Shown one piece after another: positions 1 through 11,709 of a DNA stretch of 43,758 nucleotides; position 1 is the stretch's first letter; the number at the start of each line of letters is the position of its first letter. The stretch spans positions 131,135 to 174,892 of the forward strand of contig NC_049997.1 in the NCBI RefSeq assembly GCF_000003815.2, given 5' to 3'. A model generated the notes under the pieces. It saw only the letters and a program-made list of their open reading frames with translations. It made no database searches and had not been told where the DNA came from. The position numbers and the translations under genes are program-made. Source of the DNA: Branchiostoma floridae (lineage: Eukaryota; Chordata; Leptocardii; Amphioxiformes; Branchiostomatidae).

Positions 1-3000
1 CTAAATAAAGAATGTTCAAACGTAGAGATATATCCAACAGTAATATTCCCCCACCGCTAAACGTGTGGCGCAACGCAATACAGTAGGATAGGGTCTAGAA
101 AAGCCGTAACTAGCTACACAGCTTTCGAGGTGACTCCGGGCCTCCTTATTCCCATCCCAAAACAGAACAAAAACCAACAAAAACCACCCCAAGAACATCT
201 GAATGTTGGAAACAAGCTATGAAATGCGACTAACCACCCCCTGACGAAATCAGGAACCAATGTTAAGAATGTGTAAGTAAAGCACAATTGTTCAATAGTG
301 TAAAATTGTGTAGCAAACTTACATTCTACTCTATGCGGCAGGAATGAAACCTGATAGAGCAGAACAAGAAGCACAGATAAAGAACAAAATTTAGAAATAT
401 ATGGCTGAGGAAAATAAGCTAAGTCTAGTTTCATTAACTGTGGTATTTCATGGATAAATGATGGACATCGGCAGGAACTAAATAGATCATAAAAAAAAAT
501 TAAGAAGTATTTGCGAAGATTTAGAGGTGACCCCAGGCCTCTACGTGTGACTATCTTTAAAATAACAACAGCTCAGTCAGGTCAGAACGAAAACCTGACG
601 ATATGTGACCTGGCCACGTCCTAACATAATCAGCAACTATTTCAACAAAACGGACAAAATTGACTCTAAACATACCCTGAGAAATTTTATGAACCAACGT
701 TTAGCATGTGTAAGTGATGTACTAGCATCTTATGGTAACAACAATTCTTATCTAAAGCTCTAAACTGTGCAAACGAACAAACTACAGTTATAGGAAACAT
801 TTGCGAAATCCTCTGACATGTACAACGCGGCTCTATCCATTGCCCTCACAAACAATGGTCAAATAGTGCATTGCGAAACAAACGTACATTTTACTCTATG
901 TGAACGTACGAAATATATACCGACCACGCCTTAACAACAAGCACAGATCAACAATTAAATGTATAGCGGAGGGAAAATAGACACATTAAATACGGTATTT
1001 TATGGATAAATGGTGGCCAAGAATAATCATGAAGAAGAGTTCGAAGTAGTCACAAAGATTTTAAGGTGACCCCAGGCCTCTACATGTCACACATGTAAAA
1101 ATGTAAAACAATTCAAACGAGATCAGTGCGAAAAAAATTACGAACTGTGCGCTGACCACGCCCTAACAAAACCAGTCACGACCATGTAAAAATGAACGAA
1201 ATCGATTCTCTGGTAGAATTTTGCAGCTCCAGTCTAAACCGGAGAAAAGACTAATAGAAGCAGGTAACTCAGGAAATATTTATGGAACAAAACTTATCTG
1301 GAAGATCAACTTCCCACGCAGATTTCAAGGGGACATCGGGCCACTACATGTACAAGTGGCCTTATCTCAATATGGAGAGAAAAACCTCATGAACTAAAGA
1401 ACAAGTTGGATTGAGATACTAAATAAAGAATGTTTCAAACGTAGAAGTAATATCCAACTGTAATATTCCCCACCGCTAACCATGTGGCGCAACGCAACAC
1501 AGTAGGATAGGGTCAAGAAAAGCCGTAACTAGCTACACAGCTTTCGAGGTGACTCCGGGCCTCCTCATTCCCTTCCCAAAACAGAACAAAAAACAACAAA
1601 AACCACCCCAAGAACATCTGAATGTTGGAAACAAGCTATGAAATGCGACTAACCACCCCCCTGACGAAATCAGGAACCAATGTTAAGAGTGTGTAAGTAA
1701 AGCACAATTGTTAAATAGTGTAAAATTGTGTAGCCAACTTATATTCTACTCTATGCGGTAGGAATGAAACCTGATAGAGCAGAACAACCACAAGCACAGA
1801 TAAAGAGCAAAATTTAGAAATATATGGCTGAGGAAAATAAGCTAAGTCTAGTTTCATCAACTGTGGTATTTCATGGATAAATGATGGACAACGGCAGGAA
1901 CTAAATAGTTCATGAAAAAGATTAAGAAGTATTTGCAAAGATTTAGAGGTGACCCCAGGCCTCTACGTGTGACTATCTTTAAAATAACAACAGCTCAGTC
2001 AGGTCAGAACGAAAACCTGACGATATGTGACCTGGCCACGTCCTAACATAATCAGCAACTATCTCGACAAAACGGACAAAATTGACTCTAAACATACCCT
2101 GAGAAATTTTATGAACCAACGTTTAGCATGTGTAAGTAATATACTAGCATCTTATGGTAACAACAATTCTTATCTAAAGCTCTAAACTGTGCAAACGAAC
2201 AAACTACAGTTATAGGAAACATTTGCGAAATCCTCTGACATGTACAACGCGGCTCTATCCATTGCCCTCACAAACAATGGTCAAATAGTGCATTGCGAAA
2301 CAAACGTACATTTTACTCTATGTGAGAAGACTAGAACCTGATACAGCAGAACAACAACAAGCACAGATAAACAACATTTAAATGTATAGCGAATGGAAAA
2401 AAGACACACTAAATACGGTATTTTATGGATCAATGATGGCCAAGATTAATCATGAAGAAGAGTTCGAAGTAATCACAAAGATTTCAAGGTGACGCCAGGC
2501 CTCTACATGTCACATGTAAAAATGGAAACAACTCAAAGTAGGTCAGTGCGAAATAAATTACGAACTATTTACTGACCACGCCCTAACAAACCAGTCACGA
2601 CCATGTAAAAATGAACAAAATCGATTCTCTGGTAGAATTTTGCAGCTACTGTGGCTATAATGAGTCGATCTAAACCGGAGAAAAGACTAAGAGAAGCAGG
2701 TAACTCAGGAAATGGTTATGGAACAAAACTTATCTAGAAGATCAACCACCCACGCAGATTTCAAGGGGACATCGGGCCACTACATGTACAAGTGGCCTAA
2801 TCTCAATATGGAGAGAAAAATCTCATGAACTAAAGAACAAGTTGGATTGAGATGCTAAATAAAGAATGTTTCAAACGTAGAAGTAATATCCAACTGTAAT
2901 ATTCCCCATCGTTAACCGTGTGGCGCAACGCAATACAGTAGGATAGGGTCTAGAAAAGCCGTAACTAGCTACACAGCTTTCGAGGTGACACCGGGCCTCA

Positions 3001-3160
3001 AAATTCCCATCCCAAAACAGAACAAAAAACAACAAAAAACACCCCCAAGAACATCTGAATGTTGGAAACAAGCTATGAAATGCGACTAACCACCCCCTGA
3101 CGAAATCAGGAACCAATGTTTAGAATGTGTAAGTAAAGCACAATTGTTAAATAGTGTATA
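1..3160. repeat. Tandem duplication, ~1.42-1.44 kb unit, 2.2 copies
   Basis: The unit starting ctaaataaagaatgtt at base 1 restarts at 1419 and at 2855, giving units of 1418 and 1436 bp and a third partial copy that stops at 3160, where a mariner-type element begins. The copies are nearly identical, with small indels. Inside each unit a shorter motif of the form aggtgacaccgggcctc returns several times (near 124, 522, 1062 and 1326, and again in the next unit), so the unit is built from older diverged sub-repeats. No splice-compatible coding exon was recognised; open frames on the minus strand are short and recur only because the DNA recurs. I read it as non-coding repeat. Confidence 0.85.
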
Positions 3161-3684
3161 CGAGGGGGGTTCAATAAGTTCTTTGCCTCACCAAGAAATA
3201 ACAAGCACAACTCAGATTTTCAGGCACAACTTCATAGTATGAAGTCTTTTATCAATATCCTCCAAATTTCAAATCATTGGAGTCATTACTTTCCAGGCAT
3301 TCGTTTTTCCTAAATTAGAAGGTAAGTGGCGAGAAAAAAGTTGTGTGAATTGTGATCAGACATGTGTGGGTCTAGTTTCCCATGCCATAAATCAACAAAA
3401 GACGTTGTCAAAATGTTTGATAATGATTCTCTTCCTATTTCAAGCAAAAAGAATTGGGTTTCTAACTTCCAGCAGCGCAAATTGACCCACACACTCAGGT
3501 CAGGTCAATTGTCCACGTTTTTTTCCTTCTCCCTCACCTAATGTTACTGGGTGTCGCCTGCAAAGTAATGGACCCCACTAATTTGAATTTTTGGGACCTT
3601 ATTTATATAAGAACTTATTACTGGAAGCCTTTGCCTTGAAATCGGAAGCGGTGCTTAAAATTTTCCGGGCAAACCCGGGAATTA
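3161..3684. mobile_element. mariner-type MITE, right end lost in gap
   Basis: The element begins CGAGGGGGGTTCAATAAG directly after a TA, the form of a Tc1/mariner terminal inverted repeat. Its body is the reverse-complement relative of the complete copy at 35049-35582: both share blocks around cacaactcagatttt and gacatgtgtggg. The second terminal repeat is not visible because similarity runs to about 3650 and the N run starts at 3685. It has no transposase frame and must be non-autonomous. Confidence 0.7.
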
Positions 3685-4391
3685 NNNNNNNNNNNNNNNN
3701 NNNNNNNNNNNNNNNNNNNNNNNNNNNNNNNNNNNNNNNNNNNNNNNNNNNNNNNNNNNNNNNNNNNNNNNNNNNNNNNNNNNNNNNNNNNNNNNNNNNN
3801 NNNNNNNNNNNNNNNNNNNNNNNNNNNNNNNNNNNNNNNNNNNNNNNNNNNNNNNNNNNNNNNNNNNNNNNNNNNNNNNNNNNNNNNNNNNNNNNNNNNN
3901 NNNNNNNNNNNNNNNNNNNNNNNNNNNNNNNNNNNNNNNNNNNNNNNNNNNNNNNNNNNNNNNNNNNNNNNNNNNNNNNNNNNNNNNNNNNNNNNNNNNN
4001 NNNNNNNNNNNNNNNNNNNNNNNNNNNNNNNNNNNNNNNNNNNNNNNNNNNNNNNNNNNNNNNNNNNNNNNNNNNNNNNNNNNNNNNNNNNNNNNNNNNN
4101 NNNNNNNNNNNNNNNNNNNNNNNNNNNNNNNNNNNNNNNNNNNNNNNNNNNNNNNNNNNNNNNNNNNNNNNNNNNNNNNNNNNNNNNNNNNNNNNNNNNN
4201 NNNNNNNNNNNNNNNNNNNNNNNNNNNNNNNNNNNNNNNNNNNNNNNNNNNNNNNNNNNNNNNNNNNNNNNNNNNNNNNNNNNNNNNNNNNNNNNNNNNN
4301 NNNNNNNNNNNNNNNNNNNNNNNNNNNNNNNNNNNNNNNNNNNNNNNNNNNNNNNNNNNNNNNNNNNNNNNNNNNNNNNNNNNNNNNNNNN
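3685..4391. other. Assembly gap (707 N)
   Basis: A run of 707 undetermined bases. Frames crossing it are meaningless. It sits between a mariner-type MITE and a GC-rich repeat cluster. Confidence 0.99.
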
Positions 4392-4562
4392 AATGTGATT
4401 TATTTTTCTTAAATGCTCAAACAAATAAACTTACGAAAGGTGTACTGCCCACGACCTAACGAAATTAGTAACGACCATTAAATAACGGATAAATTCGATT
4501 CTACCACAATTGTAGTTTTGCAACGTTAAACTACGGCTCTATTGAATACAATCTCAGTTATA

Positions 4563-4859
4563 CCCCCATTCCACTGGGACGGCGCTCTCGCGGCGCTCTC
4601 ACGGCGATGGCAAATTTGACCATCGCGGTGAGAGCGCTGTGAAATCGCCAAGGTCGCCGTGGGAGCGCGGTGAGAGCGCCGTGAAAGCGCCATGAGAGCG
4701 CGGTGGGAGTGCCATCGCCGCGAGAGCGCCGTCACCACGGCGATGGTATGGAGCCCTGCCATACCATCGCCGTGAGAGCGCCGAGCATGGCGATGCAACA
4801 ATGATCGCCGTGAGAGCGCCATGAGAGCGCCAAGAGAGCGCGGAGAGCGACAATAGGGC
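4563..4859. repeat. GAGAGCGCC minisatellite in a TIR-element remnant
   Basis: The stretch starts with a terminal-repeat-like ccccattccactgggacggc and then consists of degenerate GTGAGAGCGCC units and their reverse complements (ggcgctctcacggc). It is very GC-rich against AT-rich flanks. The same start and units occur in the elements at 5125-6068 and 6700-7290, so this looks like an expanded internal piece of that family. Minus-strand frames rich in Ser, Arg and His are a by-product of the unit. Confidence 0.7.
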
Positions 4860-4862
4860 TAA

Positions 4863-5105
4863 GGCCCCCTTTCCACTAGACGGCGATCGCGCTGCGCTCT
4901 CACTGCGACCTAAATAGGATATGTGTAATCTTCACTTTCACACTTGGTATATCATACAAAACGTAAAAGTGTGACTGAGAAGACAACAAAACACACAAGG
5001 TGTAAAAAGGTTCGTTTCTTTTCTATAGAATTCGTTGAAGGATCTGTGAAATTTTAGGTCGCAGAGAGAGCGCGGCGAGAGCGCCGTCCTAGTGGAAAGG
5101 GGGTA
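4863..5105 (-). mobile_element. 243-bp MITE copy A (TAA target duplication)
   Basis: The ends GGCCCCCTTTCC and GGAAAGGGGGTA are inverted repeats that continue inward into ggcgatcgcgctgcgctctc-like sequence. TAA flanks both sides (4860-4862 and 5106-5108). The same 243-bp element lies inverted at 7294-7536 at roughly 90% identity by eye. A 3-bp TTA/TAA duplication with GGCC-type ends fits PIF/Harbinger non-autonomous elements, which is an inference. There is no coding capacity. Confidence 0.8.
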
Positions 5106-5124
5106 TAAACAATGGTATATGATA

Positions 5125-6068
5125 GGCCCCATTCCACTAGGACGGCTATCTCGCCGCGCTCTCGCTGCGCTCTCATATATAGTTCATACAATCTTTATTC
5201 TTGAAGAAGTATATTTTATGAATTTTTTTGTCAAATCATACTTTTGTGTCATTAATCACTTCCTAATTAAAATCATGGGTAATACAATTTGGACAACTAC
5301 ACATACAATGCTTTTATTTAGCGTTTCGACTCACATGATTTCTCCATATTAGATATAACACAAATTCACGAGAAAGATGTCGGAGAAATGTTTAAAACGT
5401 GCCAATGATGTACAATGAATTAACCTGAGATGGAATGAAGAAGAACACAAAGGTTTATCATGTCTTGACTTATCTTTAAATTTCAAGAGAATAACATTTT
5501 AGTTATCATGTTCTTAACCTGTAGATTGACATTATGGAAGACTTATTGTCAATAGATCAAATCGTTTCACTATTGTATATTTTTCGATAATAACGTGGCA
5601 TGATAATGATATTCATTTTGAACAAGTTACACGGCAAATTTGATTTAAAAAAAACAGCAATTCAAACGTCTGGGTTATCTTAGACTCACGCTGAGCCCTG
5701 TGCAGTGAGCAAAATGGGATTTGTTTACAGCCTTGATTTTGTAATTTAAAATTGCGTGAGACAAAAAGGTATGACTTAGTAGACAATATAATACACAAAA
5801 CGTAAGAAATTTCGTTCTTCATCTCTGACATTCGTTAAGTAATCTTTAAAGTCTTTGGCGGCTCATAAAAATTGCTGACCTTTGAGTTTTCCGTCGCGCT
5901 GAGAGCGCGCTGGCGTCGCAGTAGAGATTCCACTAGAGCAGCTTTTTCTGCCATCGCGGCGCTCTCATGGCGATGGGGCGAATTTTCCATCGCCGTGAGA
6001 GCGCCGTGAGAGCGCCGTGAGAGCGCCGTGAGAGCGCCGTGAGAGCGCCGTCAAGTGGAATGGGGGCC
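5125..6068. mobile_element. ~0.94-kb non-autonomous TIR element of the GAGAGCGC family
   Basis: The left end GGCCCCATTCCACTAGGACG and the right end, which reads CGTCAAGTGGAATGGGGGCC, are imperfect inverted repeats next to TA-rich flanks. The subterminal zones are GC-rich with GAGAGCGCCGT units (5892-6050) and the core is AT-rich. The core from about 5620 to 5880 is alignable with 6900-7140, so it is an older relative of the element at 6700-7290. No intact transposase was seen. Confidence 0.6.
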
Positions 6069-6189
6069 TAAGGCAAAGGCAAGGCAAAGAGAAGCTAGCT
6101 TTGCATATTTTACCAGGTGACCACTTTATCTACGTCAAGAAGGAAAAAAGAAAATCACAAGGCAGCCAAATCTATGAAATATTGGCGGA

Positions 6190-6695
6190 CCACAAGCTTG
6201 ACTATTTAAAAATAAGTTTAACTGCGGATAAAAACGTTACACTCTGAACTGCTAAAGCTAGCTGCGCAGGTCTTAAGATAACTCTTATCCTCTCAATGTT
6301 GTACGAAAGAACAAAAATAAACTCAAGGGACGACCAAAAATCTTTGAAATATGAACTGACCATAATTGTTTTAAAATGTTGTAAGATAATGCGGATATAA
6401 AGATTACATTCTGAACTTCTAAAGCTAACAGCACAGATGTTAAGATGACCCTTATCCTCTCAATGTTGTACGGAAAGAACAAAAATAAAATCACGGGACG
6501 ACCAAAAATCTTTGAAATATGAACTGACTATAATTGTTTTAAAATGTTGTAAGATAATGCGGATATAAAGATTACATTCTGAACTTCTGAAGCTAACAGC
6601 ACAGATGTTAAGATGACCCTTATCCTCTCAATGTTGTACGGAAAGAACAAAAATAAAATCACGGGACGACCAAAAATCTTTGAAATATGAACTGA
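6190..6695. repeat. 168-bp tandem repeat, about three copies
   Basis: The sequence cttatcctctcaatgttgta recurs with spacings of 167 and 168 bp (ending near 6300, 6467 and 6635), together with acgaccaaaaatctttgaaa after each. The second and third copies are almost identical and the first is more diverged. The array ends at about 6695, at the left edge of the next GC-rich element. No coding function was seen. Confidence 0.8.
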
Positions 6696-6699
6696 TATC

Positions 6700-7290
6700 A
6701 ATTTAGCTTGGACGGCACTCTCTCTGCGCTCTCAAATGCGGTTTGTGAAGAAATAAATTTAACACAGACAGAACTCGGAGAGATGTCCAAAATGTACCGG
6801 TGAAGGTTTTATCATTTCTCAACTTATTTTCGAATTTCAACACGATGACATATGTTTTGGTTTACACTAATAAGGTGGCATGATAAAGAAATATACAGTG
6901 ACTGAGCTATATGAGCAATTTAAGAAAAAAGCAGCAAGACAAACGTGTATATTTCAGTCTGAGTGACTGTACGGTGACCAAAATTGGATTTGTTCACAGC
7001 CTTGATTTTATACTTTGAATGTTATGTAGGAGGTAAAAGGATGACTTCAAAGATACCAAAATACACTATACGTCAAAAGATTCGTTCTTTCGTAATTTTT
7101 CGAAGCTTTGCTCGCTCATAAAAAAGATTTTGACTTTTTAGTTTTTCGTCGCGGTGAGAGCGCACCGGGGTAGCCGGAAAGATTCCACTAGAGCAGCTTT
7201 TTCCGGCGTCGCAGCGCTCTCACGGCGCTCTGGCCTATTTTCCATCGCAGTGAGAGCGCAGTGAGAGCGCCGTCAAGTGGACAGGGGGCC
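6700..7290. mobile_element. Degraded relative of the 5125-6068 element
   Basis: The left edge is a decayed terminal repeat (cttggacggcactctctctg near 6715). The right edge ends ccgtcaagtggacagggggcc next to the TTA it shares with the 243-bp MITE that follows. The core at 6900-7140 matches 5620-5880. It keeps the GAGAGCGC units near both ends. Confidence 0.55.
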
Positions 7291-7293
7291 TTA

Positions 7294-7536
7294 TACCCCC
7301 TTTCCACTTGGACGGCGCTCTCGCCGCGCTCTCTCTGCGACCTAGTTTTTGACAGATCGCTCAACGAATTCTATAGAAAAGAAACGAATTTGTTTACACT
7401 TTATGTGTTTTGTTGTCTTCTCAATCACACTTGTACGTTTTTTATGATATACCCAGTGTGAAAGCGAAGGGTACACATATCCTATTTAGGTCGCAGCGAG
7501 AGCGCAGCGCGATCGCCGTCTAGTGGAAAGGGGGCC
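7294..7536 (+). mobile_element. 243-bp MITE copy B (TTA target duplication)
   Basis: This is the inverted partner of the element at 4863-5105 and has exactly the same length. The ends are TACCCCCTTTCCAC and GTGGAAAGGGGGCC, and TTA flanks both sides (7291-7293 and 7537-7539). It lies directly against the older element at 6700-7290. It is non-coding. Confidence 0.8.
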
Positions 7537-7539
7537 TTA

Positions 7540-9185
7540 GAGACTGAATAAAGAATGTTTCCAACGTAGAAGTAGTATCCAATCGCCATTTTTACCACCA
7601 ATGTTAACGGTGGCGCCATTATTTTTTCTGTCGCCACATTTGTAAAACGTACAAAAAAGCAATGTCTAGCTACACGTCTTTCAAGGTGACACCGGGCCTT
7701 ATATGTCCTTTAGAAACAATGTAACTATACAACTCTGGACAAAATCAGCATCAAATGTTAAGAACTTGTTAGAAATTTAACAGCATTTTACATCAATTAT
7801 TTCTTGGCTCGAAACAGTATAAAGAAGAATGGACAAACTGAAGCTATCAACTTTTGCCTATCACCCGATAATTCTGACCAATCCTAGCCCCTTCCCGTGG
7901 GAACAGTAACATGGCTGCTTTTACAGTTCTGTCCTAGAAAGCTACCAACAAGTGCCGACCAGTACACGTGTCAGAATCTCACGTTTTGGCTCCATGTGGA
8001 GGGAACGGTTATGAAACAAAACTAATCCAACAAAAACAACACTGACACTACGGTTATGAAACGAAATTTAAAACAACAACTACATACCCACGCGCATTTT
8101 AAGTGGACACCGGGCTTGTACACGTTGTATAATCTTCAAATGAACGGGAAAAAAATTATGAAATAAAACTGAGTAGTGCTGAGATAAATACTTCATAAAG
8201 AATGTTTAAAATGTACATGTAACCGTCATTATAATAATTATTAACTGTGGGTCCATTATTTTATTTTCTGTCGTCACATTTGTAAAACGTATGGAAAACC
8301 AGTGTCTAGCTACACGTGTTTCAATGTGACAGCGGGCCATCATATTCCTTCTCAAAACAAACAAAAAGCAGACCCCCCCCCCCCCCCCCCACAAACACCA
8401 AGTGCAGAAACAAACTTTTAAATCCAAACTATACAACTCAGCCATTCTCATCACAAATATTAACGGTGGGGCCATTACTTTATTTTCTGTCATCACATAG
8501 AAAAGCCGTGGCTAACTACTCAGCACCTCCCGTGGGAATACCAAGGTGGCTGTTTGAACAGTTCTGTCCTCGAAAGCGACCAACAAGTGCCAATCATTAC
8601 ACGCGTTAGAATTAATCTCGTGTTTTTACTCCATGAGGAGGGAATGGTTTGTTTGTTTGAACCTTTATGTATTCATGAAAGCTCAAATCGGCCTGCAGGC
8701 CGCTTTTCATTGAGGTCATGAGGGAAGAGGCAAGGGTCGGACAAAGTATATAACAGAGATAAAGTTATGAAACCGTGAAAACTAAAAACAACAACTACGT
8801 GCCCACGCAGATTTGAAGCGGGCACCGGGACCGTAGAAGTGGTGTAATCTTAGAATGGACAGAAAGAAAATTCGCATGAAATATACACAAAAGGGTCCTT
8901 ATGCCTATCATACGATAAATCGGACCAACCGCTGGTTGAATCCGAGCCCCTCCCGTGGGAATATCAAGATGGCTGTTTTTACAGTTCTGTCCACGGAAGC
9001 GACCAACAAGTACCGACCAGTACACGCGGCAGTGTCTCACGTTTTTACCGGCCATGTGGAGGGAGGTTATGAAACGAAATTAATCCGGAAAACCAACAAC
9101 TACGTATGTACCCACTGAGATTTCAAGAGGACACCGGGCTACGAGTTGTGTAACCTCAAAATGGACGAAAAGAGAAACATGGGAG
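7540..9185. repeat. Diverged relatives of the 1-3160 repeat
   Basis: The segment opens with gactgaataaagaatgtttc, a diverged form of the unit start seen at 1, 1419 and 2855. The motif aggtgacaccgggcc and its variants recur near 7682, 8100, 8323, 8815 and 9124. A second motif around cccgtgggaa followed by acagttctgtcc recurs near 7893, 8527 and 8947. A run of 18 C lies at 8373-8390. A piece at 8650-8765 holding the palindrome cggcctgcaggccg looks like the tail of a dispersed element, but I cannot name it. No gene was seen. Confidence 0.6.
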
Positions 9186-9599
9186 GGTCTTTTTAGCGAA
9201 TGCCCACAAACGCCCACTCTAGAGAAGTCCGCGCTGCACGAATCTCATTTTTTTTACTTGGAATATGTCCACGTTGTGCTCCCATGTATTAATCCTGAGT
9301 TTCAAGTCAATCCATTGACCCGAAGTGACATAAATCAAAGTTTTCGATTCTCGATGATCTTTTTAGCGAACGCCCAGCAAAATGTCTTTTTAGCGAATGC
9401 CCACTATATCCACAAAAATATCGGCCGTCGCGCAACGACACCTAAACCTACCGCCACAAACATGTTCAAGATGGTGTCCCATTGATGTGTACGGAGTTTC
9501 CGTGCTTTACAAGCATTTTAAGTCCCTGTTTTTGGTCAAAATGTACGGCGACGATACTACCATACTTTAACTATAGCAATTCAAAATGGCGGGCACTAG

Positions 9600-9660
9600 T
9601 CATGTGACCTCCTTGCGGGACTGTTCTATAAGTATCGCGGGAGGGACTGTTGTAGCATAG
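9600..9660 (+). promoter_or_regulatory. Candidate core promoter in the left arm
   Basis: An E-box-like TCATGTGAC (9600-9608) is followed by TATAAGTA (9627-9634). A start would be expected at about 9657-9662, pointing inward toward the minisatellite. The mirror copy sits in the right arm. This is a motif call only. Confidence 0.3.
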
Positions 9661-10336
9661 CTTCTCATACAACCATTTTAGAGTGAATTCTGAACAAGAT
9701 TTTCATTTCATAGTGCTATAATCTGACTAATATTTACAATGTGGTCATTTTTTCTGTGCTATTATTAACCAGGTTTGAGGAACTTAGTGCAAATTTGGAT
9801 ATTGATTCACCTCAGTGCCCAATTAATGTACAAAAGGCTCAGACACATTAGTGTTATAAACCTGAATAGGGGCAGGTAACCAATACTAGAAAAACATAGC
9901 TATTTATTATTAACAATACTATTTACATTATAATAATAACTCTTCACCAAACTAGACTTTTCTTATCTTTATTTATCACAGAAACATTGTAACATTGAGG
10001 ATTTGATTAGATGAGTATCTGTTACAGTGTGTACAAACTTATTTCAAATACAAAAATGTATTTCGTTTCACTTCCTAAATATTTTTAAAGTATTGGAAGA
10101 AGTTGACACATAAACAATATTAATTGCATTATTTATGTGCAGTAAAATGTGACCACATGCTATCAATAACTTAATAAAATGTTGGAACATGGCACAAGCG
10201 GGCTCCCCTTCTGAGTACAGAAAGGAAATGTTTTATAACATTTAGTTATGACGTAGAAAATTTCAATTGTAAAATGTACCTTTATTAACATTTACAAACA
10301 AATTGTTTTTTCTCTTCTTAATAAATGACAACAATA

Positions 10337-10985
10337 CAGGTAAGTAAGGTGTGTTTCCTTTTATAACAGGCCAGGTAAGACGCCGTACAGGTAAGTAAGG
10401 TGTGTTTCCTTTTATAGCAGACCAGGTAAGACACCGTACAGGTGAGTAAGGTGTGTTTCCTTGACTACAGACTAGGTAAGACACCTTACAGGTGAGCAAC
10501 GTGTATTTCCCTTGATTACAGACCAGGTAAGACACCGTACAGGTGAGTAAGGTATGTTTCCTTGACTACAGACTAGGTAAGACACCTGACAGGTGAGCAA
10601 CGTGTATTTCCTTTCATTACAGACCAGGTAAGACACCGTACAGGTGAGTAAGGTGTGTTTCCTAGACTACAGACTAGGTAAGACACCGTACAGGTGAGTA
10701 ACGTGTATTTCCCTTGATTACAGACCAGGTAAGACACCGTACAGGTGAGTAAGGTATGTTTCCTTGACTACAGACTAGGTAAGACACCGTACAGGTGAGT
10801 AACGTGTATTTCCTTTGATTACAAACCAGGTAAGACACCATACAGGTGAGTAACGTGTATTTCCTTTGATCACAGACCAGGTAAGACACCATACAGGTGA
10901 GTAACGTGTATTTCCTTTCATTACAGACCAGGTAAGACACAGCACAGGTGAGTAAGGTGTGTTTCCTTTGTCTATAGACCAGATA
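10337..10985 (+). repeat. 51-bp minisatellite, left array (~12.7 units)
   Basis: The unit period is 51 bp, with variants such as caggtgagtaacgtg and aggtaagacaccgtac. Each unit holds two strong splice-donor-like sites (CAGGTGAGTA and CAGGTAAGA) and an acceptor-like TTTCCTTTGATTACAG on the plus strand. Because 51 is divisible by 3, the minus strand stays open in 17-residue periods, which explains the Tyr/Leu/Val/Cys-rich frames. The array runs into the gap at 10986. Confidence 0.9.
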
Positions 10986-11709
10986 NNNNNNNNNNNNNNN
11001 NNNNNNNNNNNNNNNNNNNNNNNNNNNNNNNNNNNNNNNNNNNNNNNNNNNNNNNNNNNNNNNNNNNNNNNNNNNNNNNNNNNNNNNNNNNNNNNNNNNN
11101 NNNNNNNNNNNNNNNNNNNNNNNNNNNNNNNNNNNNNNNNNNNNNNNNNNNNNNNNNNNNNNNNNNNNNNNNNNNNNNNNNNNNNNNNNNNNNNNNNNNN
11201 NNNNNNNNNNNNNNNNNNNNNNNNNNNNNNNNNNNNNNNNNNNNNNNNNNNNNNNNNNNNNNNNNNNNNNNNNNNNNNNNNNNNNNNNNNNNNNNNNNNN
11301 NNNNNNNNNNNNNNNNNNNNNNNNNNNNNNNNNNNNNNNNNNNNNNNNNNNNNNNNNNNNNNNNNNNNNNNNNNNNNNNNNNNNNNNNNNNNNNNNNNNN
11401 NNNNNNNNNNNNNNNNNNNNNNNNNNNNNNNNNNNNNNNNNNNNNNNNNNNNNNNNNNNNNNNNNNNNNNNNNNNNNNNNNNNNNNNNNNNNNNNNNNNN
11501 NNNNNNNNNNNNNNNNNNNNNNNNNNNNNNNNNNNNNNNNNNNNNNNNNNNNNNNNNNNNNNNNNNNNNNNNNNNNNNNNNNNNNNNNNNNNNNNNNNNN
11601 NNNNNNNNNNNNNNNNNNNNNNNNNNNNNNNNNNNNNNNNNNNNNNNNNNNNNNNNNNNNNNNNNNNNNNNNNNNNNNNNNNNNNNNNNNNNNNNNNNNN
11701 NNNNNNNNN
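10986..11709. other. Assembly gap (724 N)
   Basis: The undetermined run lies at the centre of the palindrome, between two arrays of opposite orientation. This is where an assembler would be expected to fail. The true centre length and content are unknown. Confidence 0.99.

Larger units (their letters stand above)
9186..10985 (+). mobile_element. Left arm of a large inverted-repeat (foldback-type) element
   Basis: The arm starts GGTCTTTTTAGCGAATGCCC and is matched in reverse complement by 11710-13224. The outer 1.15 kb pairs at about 97% identity by eye. The core TCTTTTTAGCGAATGCCC occurs at the tip and twice more inside (near 9359 and 9388). The inner part is the 51-bp minisatellite. A 75-aa frame at 9258-9485 is mirrored on the other arm, but it only reflects the DNA identity. 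No transposase was seen in the visible part. No clear target duplication flanks the element. Foldback or long-TIR non-autonomous DNA transposon is my best reading; a plain palindromic duplication is the alternative. Confidence 0.75.

Noticed and set aside
3591-4424. Long open frames on both strands across 3591-4424 and 10775-11786
   Set aside because: Most of their length is N; the openness is only missing sequence.
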